Source: Rugamonas violacea (GTDB lineage Bacteria; Pseudomonadota; Gammaproteobacteria; Burkholderiales; Burkholderiaceae_D). Taken from it: a stretch of DNA of 36,660 nucleotides. Position numbers and translations under genes: made by a program. The notes below the pieces were generated by a model that worked only from the letters and a program-made list of their open reading frames with translations, searched no databases and was not told the origin of the DNA. Position 1 is the stretch's first letter. Every line of letters begins with the position of its first letter. Of the stretch, positions 33,589-36,660 are shown in pieces. The stretch lies in the NCBI RefSeq assembly GCF_016461825.1, contig NZ_JAEMNU010000016.1, positions 83,155 to 119,814 of the forward strand. The letters run 5' to 3'.

Positions 33589-34419
33589 CTATGGGCGCGG
33601 GGCGCGCGGTACTGGTCGAAGCGGCAAGTTTGCCTTCTCCGACCAGGTGCGCGGCATCAGCCTGGTGCGTTCAATGCCGTCCAAAAACAACTGTTGCAGC
33701 GGCGTGGCCAGGTAGGGGAGCGACATGGCCAACACCAGCAAACCGACGCCCAAAGTGATCGGGAAACCGATCCCGAACAGGTTGAGCGCCGGCGCCGCGC
33801 GGGTCAAAATGCCCAACGCGACGTTGGTGATCAGCAGCGCCGCCACGATGGGCAGGGACAACTGGACACCGATACTGAAAATCTTGCCGCCCCAGTCGGC
33901 CAGCTGCTTGAAGCCGCCGCCGTAGATCGGCTGGGCCGACAGCGGCAGGCTGCTGAAGCTTTCCACCAGCGCCGACAGCAGCACCAGGTGGGTGTTGGTT
34001 GCCAGAAACGCCATGGTGGCGACCAGCGCCAGGAACTGGCTGATCGCCGACGAGCGGCCCTGGGTGTTCGGATCGAAGAAGGTGGCGAAACCCAGGCCCA
34101 TGGTCAGGCTGCCGATTTCGCCGGCCATCTCGACGGCGGCGAAGACGATGCGCATCGAAAACCCCATCGCCAGGCCGATCAGCAGCTCCTGCGACAGGAT
34201 CAACAGGCCGGCCAGCGACAGCGGGTCGGCGCCCGGCAGGGCCGGCACGGCCGGCGCGACGATCAGCGCCAACAGCACGCCCAGGCCGACCTTGACGGTG
34301 ATCGGCACGCTGTTGTTGCCGAACAGGGGAGCGGCGGCGATCAGGCCGAGGATGCGCGTGAGCGGCCACAGCAATGCCGCGATCCATAGGTTGATATCGG
34401 CAGTGGAGAGCGTAATCAT
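33589..34419 (-). CDS. fliR: Flagellar export gate protein FliR
   Basis: 276 residues. Membrane component of the FliP5Q4R1 export channel. Hydrophobic throughout, with family features INLWIAALLWPLTRILGLIA, FGNNSVPITVKVGLGVLLAL, ELLIGLAMGFSMRIVFAAVE, AGEIGSLTMGLGFATFFDP and the C-terminal FGIGFPITLGVGLLVLAMSL. The last ~25 residues are a basic, Pro/Arg-rich tail. 38 bases downstream of fliQ and last of the standard fliNOPQR run; the giant repeat gene follows on the same strand. Confidence 0.97.
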   Translation of the reverse strand: MITLSTADINLWIAALLWPLTRILGLIAAAPLFGNNSVPITVKVGLGVLLALIVAPAVPALPGADPLSLAGLLILSQELLIGLAMGFSMRIVFAAVEMAGEIGSLTMGLGFATFFDPNTQGRSSAISQFLALVATMAFLATNTHLVLLSALVESFSSLPLSAQPIYGGGFKQLADWGGKIFSIGVQLSLPIVAALLITNVALGILTRAAPALNLFGIGFPITLGVGLLVLAMSLPYLATPLQQLFLDGIERTRLMPRTWSEKANLPLRPVPRAPRP

Positions 34420-34457
34420 GAGCCCCCGTTACAATTTAGTTGCGCTACCGCAAGCAT

Positions 34458-34727
34458 CTAGCCGACCATGCCCGGAATGCCGCCGAACACCTCGCGCATA
34501 TAGTCGAGCATCACCGACAGCATCCACGGCCCGGCCACCACCAGGGCGATGAAGATGCCGACCAGCTTGGGGATGAAGGACAGGGTGCTCTCGTTGATCT
34601 GGGTGGCGGCCTGGAAGATGCTCACCACCAGGCCGATCACCAGCGCCACCAGCAGCATCGGGGCGGCCACCATCAGCGTGATCTCCATCGCGTGGCGGCC
34701 CATCGTCATGACGCTTTCCGGGGTCAT
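34458..34727 (-). CDS. fliQ: Flagellar export gate protein FliQ
   Basis: 89 residues, the exact family length. Two membrane helices (about 15-40 and 52-78); the family signature runs from VGLVVSIFQAATQINESTLS through FIPKLVGIFIALVVAGPWML. Wraps around the FliP/FliR channel. Nine bases separate it from fliP. Confidence 0.98.
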   Translation of the reverse strand: MTPESVMTMGRHAMEITLMVAAPMLLVALVIGLVVSIFQAATQINESTLSFIPKLVGIFIALVVAGPWMLSVMLDYMREVFGGIPGMVG

Positions 34728-34736
34728 CGCGCGCTC

Positions 34737-35522
34737 CTAGTAGAAACTCTGCGACAGCGAGCCGATCAGCAACTGCCAGCCGTCCACCAGCACGAACAGC
34801 ATCAGCTTGAAGGGCAGCGAGATGACCGCCGGCGACATCATCATCATGCCCATCGACATCAGCACCGAGGCCACCACCATGTCGATGATGAGGAAGGGGA
34901 TGAAGATGGCGAAGCCGATCTGGAAGGCGGTCTTCAGCTCGCTGGTGACGAAGGCGGGAATCAGCACGCGCAGCGGCACGTCCTCCGGTCCCTGCAGCGC
35001 CGGGCTGCGCGAAATCTTGACGAACAGCGCCAGGTCGGCCTGGCGGGTCTGCTTCATCATGAAAGTTTTTAATGGGGCGACACCCTTTTCCATCGCCACG
35101 CTCATGGTGATCTTGTTTTCCTGCAAAGGCTGGTAGGCCTCGGTGTAGATCTTGTCGAACACCGGCCCCATGACGAACAGCGTCAGGAACAGGGCCAGGC
35201 CGACCATCACCTGGTTGGGCGGCGCAGACTGCGTGCCGATCGCCTGGCGCAGCAGCGACAGCACGATGATGATGCGGGTGAAGCTGGTCATCATCAGCAG
35301 CGCGGCGGGCAGGAAGGACAGCGCCGTCATCAGCAGCAGGGTCTGGACCGGCAGCGTGTAGTTGGTGCCGCCGCCCGCCGCCGGCACGCTGTTGAACGCC
35401 GGAATGCCCGGCTCGGCCAGCGCCCATAGCGGCAGGGCCAGGGCGGCCAGCGCGAGTAAGCACTTACCAATCGAACCGGCCGCGGGAGCGGCGAGCCAAG
35501 GCGCGGACGACTTATTTACCAT
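34737..35522 (-). CDS. fliP: Flagellar export gate protein FliP
   Basis: 261 residues. Core of the export channel. A cleavable signal peptide is likely at about 18-36 ([20 protein letters not shown]). The conserved body includes [40 protein letters not shown], a periplasmic region with [18 protein letters not shown], and [20 protein letters not shown] then [20 protein letters not shown]. The start overlaps the fliO end by 11 bases. An upstream extension of about 25 residues before the usual start is Ala-rich and may include part of the leader. Confidence 0.97.
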   Translation of the reverse strand: MVNKSSAPWLAAPAAGSIGKCLLALAALALPLWALAEPGIPAFNSVPAAGGGTNYTLPVQTLLLMTALSFLPAALLMMTSFTRIIIVLSLLRQAIGTQSAPPNQVMVGLALFLTLFVMGPVFDKIYTEAYQPLQENKITMSVAMEKGVAPLKTFMMKQTRQADLALFVKISRSPALQGPEDVPLRVLIPAFVTSELKTAFQIGFAIFIPFLIIDMVVASVLMSMGMMMMSPAVISLPFKLMLFVLVDGWQLLIGSLSQSFY

Positions 35523-36201
35523 TGCGTTTTTCTATCGTCTGTTTGAACCACTCGGCGAAATTGGCGCCCGGCAGGCCCGCTTGGGGATTGCCGGCGATCT
35601 CGTCTTGTTGCTGGCGCGGCATGGTGGCCAGCGCGTTCATGCGGCCCGGCGAGGCGCCGACGACGATCCATTGTTCGCCGACCTCGACCACCAGGATGCG
35701 CTCGCGCGTGCCGACGCTGAGCGAGCCGACCAGGCGCACGGTGCCGCCGCCGTTGCCCAGCGTTTTAGGACCGTAGCGCTTGAGCAGCCAAGCCAGGCCG
35801 ACCAGCAGGGCCAGCACGAAGGCCAGCGCCAGCGTGGTCTGCACCAGGCCGCCGGCCGAGGACGGGGCCGACGGGGCCGACGCCGACGGCGCGGCGACGA
35901 CCAGCGGCGCCGGGGCCGGCAGCACCATGGCCGAGCCGGCCTTGGCTGCCGGCGCCGTGTCGGCGGCGGCGACGGCCGGCTCGGCGGCGGCCGGCGTCGC
36001 CGTGGCTACGGCGTTGGACGGTGCTGCCGTGGCGGTGGCCGGGCCGGCGGGCGGATGGTTCGACAGCGGCGCCGACACGCTGGCGCTTTGCTGCGGCGCG
36101 GCGGGCGCCGGGGCGATGGTGCCGGAGGCGCTGTGTTGGGCCGACGCGGGCAGCGCGGCGGCGGCCAGCAGCAATGTGGTGAAAAGAACAGCAGGTTTCA
36201 T
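35512..36201 (-). CDS. fliO: Flagellar export assembly protein FliO
   Basis: 229 residues. Assists FliP ring assembly. N-terminal signal-like helix [20 protein letters not shown], then a ~100-residue low-complexity Ala/Pro/Ser linker (about 22-115), one membrane helix ([20 protein letters not shown]), and a cytoplasmic domain with [20 protein letters not shown] and [17 protein letters not shown], the FliO family core. The long linker makes it longer than enteric FliO (about 120 residues). ATGA overlap with fliN upstream and an 11-base overlap with fliP downstream. Confidence 0.93.
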   Translation of the reverse strand: MKPAVLFTTLLLAAAALPASAQHSASGTIAPAPAAPQQSASVSAPLSNHPPAGPATATAAPSNAVATATPAAAEPAVAAADTAPAAKAGSAMVLPAPAPLVVAAPSASAPSAPSSAGGLVQTTLALAFVLALLVGLAWLLKRYGPKTLGNGGGTVRLVGSLSVGTRERILVVEVGEQWIVVGASPGRMNALATMPRQQQDEIAGNPQAGLPGANFAEWFKQTIEKRNGK

Positions 36202-36614
36202 TTATTCAGTTTTCGAATGCGTTCGGAAGGCGTGATGATGTCGGTCAGGCGGATACCGAACTTGTCGTTGACCACCACCACCTCGCCCTGGGCGATCAGG
36301 CAGCCGTTGACCAGCACGTCCATCGGCTCGCCGGCCAGGCCGTCGAGCTCGACCACCGAACCCTGCGCCAACTGCAGCAGGTTCTTGATGGCGATCTTGG
36401 TGCGGCCCAGTTCCACCGTCAGCTGGACCGGAATGTCGAGGATGAAGTCGATGTCGTTGTGCGTCTCGGTCTTGCTGCCCTGGTTGGAGAAGTCCTTGAA
36501 GACGGCGGCGCTGGCGGCCTGGCTTTGCAGCGCGTCGGCTTCCGCCTTGGCCTGCTCGGCGATGGCCGCGCCCCAATCGTCATCCATGCTTTGGTCGTCT
36601 TGATTGTCAGACAT
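36198..36614 (-). CDS. fliN: Flagellar switch / C-ring protein FliN
   Basis: 138 residues. C-ring component that takes part in rotation switching and in docking export substrates through FliH. The C-terminal SpoA domain (about 50-135) reads IDFILDIPVQLTVELGRTKI, IKNLLQLAQGSVVELDGLAG, EPMDVLVNGCLIAQGEVVVV and NDKFGIRLTDII. The acidic N-terminal tail is typical of FliN. AGGAG lies 7 bases before the ATG at 36614. fliM is expected immediately upstream but is cut off by the window end. Confidence 0.98.
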   Translation of the reverse strand: MSDNQDDQSMDDDWGAAIAEQAKAEADALQSQAASAAVFKDFSNQGSKTETHNDIDFILDIPVQLTVELGRTKIAIKNLLQLAQGSVVELDGLAGEPMDVLVNGCLIAQGEVVVVNDKFGIRLTDIITPSERIRKLNK

Positions 36615-36639
36615 GTTTCTCTCCTGTGTGGCGCGTCGC

Positions 36640-36660
36640 GGGGGGGGGGGGGGGGGGGGG
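36640..36660. other. Terminal poly-G run (likely assembly artefact)
   Basis: Twenty-one consecutive G bases end the window, just upstream of fliN where fliM should be. The window also begins with eight C bases. Runs like this at contig ends are typical of two-colour sequencing poly-G artefacts, so these bases should not be trusted. Confidence 0.7.

Noticed and set aside
26699..33715. A stop-free plus-strand frame of over 2,300 codons opposite the giant repeat gene
   Set aside because: It is the antisense mirror of the 24-base repeat: a repeat length divisible by three in GC-rich DNA keeps the opposite frames open. It lacks a start with a ribosome-binding site and runs into fliR.

Overview
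The window is a flagellar gene cluster from a high-GC betaproteobacterium, most likely Burkholderiales and probably Oxalobacteraceae (Massilia/Duganella/Janthinobacterium type). I infer this from the very GC-rich coding bias, the flhF-flhG-fliA-motC-motD order, the flgAMN / flgBCDEFGHIJKL divergent pair and the sequence character of the proteins. The genus is inference; no search was possible. The window starts in a C run and ends in a run of 21 G, so it looks like a contig cut or padded at homopolymers.

Layout, left to right. (1) 75-1082: a fumarylacetoacetate-hydrolase family protein, not flagellar. (2) 1337-10375, plus strand: flhB, flhA, a PD-(D/E)XK Rpn-like putative nuclease, flhF (preceded by a possible 22-codon leader ORF), flhG, fliA, motC, motD. 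This covers export gate, flagellar placement and number, sigma-28 and a stator pair. (3) 10376-11984: a divergent azoreductase / LysR regulator pair, a metabolic insertion with an AT-rich shared promoter region. (4) 12039-13636, minus strand: flgA, flgM, flgN, with a near-consensus sigma-28 promoter between flgA and flgM. (5) 13816-24843, plus strand: flgB to flgL (rod, hook, hook cap, L- and P-rings, muramidase, hook-filament junction), with a second near-consensus sigma-28 promoter in front of flgK. (6) 24890-25031: a nested palindromic element and a perfect 16-bp-stem bidirectional terminator. (7) 25049-33505, minus strand: one giant 2,818-residue repeat protein. (8) 33589-36614, minus strand: fliR, fliQ, fliP, fliO, fliN (rest of the export gate and a C-ring protein).

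The genes fit together as the standard flagellar hierarchy. Early and middle products (FlhA, FlhB, FliOPQR, FliN, FlgA-J) build the export apparatus, basal body and hook. Secretion of FlgM then frees FliA, and FliA drives the two promoters seen here, flgM(N) and flgK(L).

The most unusual item is the giant gene directly downstream of fliNOPQR. Counted by hand it holds 305 consecutive eight-residue repeats (consensus L-[ST]-[ST]-D/A-Q-I-x-A). They are organised in a 134-residue higher-order unit of sixteen octads plus a six-residue linker, with unit-specific substitutions kept in every copy. It ends in a Ca2+-binding DxDxDG-type module. I know of no assigned function for this architecture. Its place at the end of the fliNOPQR transcription unit, with no visible terminator between, makes it a candidate flagellum-linked or secreted giant surface protein.

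No tRNA, rRNA, CRISPR array or insertion sequence was seen. No gene-free stretch exceeds about 255 bases; the largest gaps (1083-1336, 5675-5913, 24844-25048, 13637-13815) are described below.
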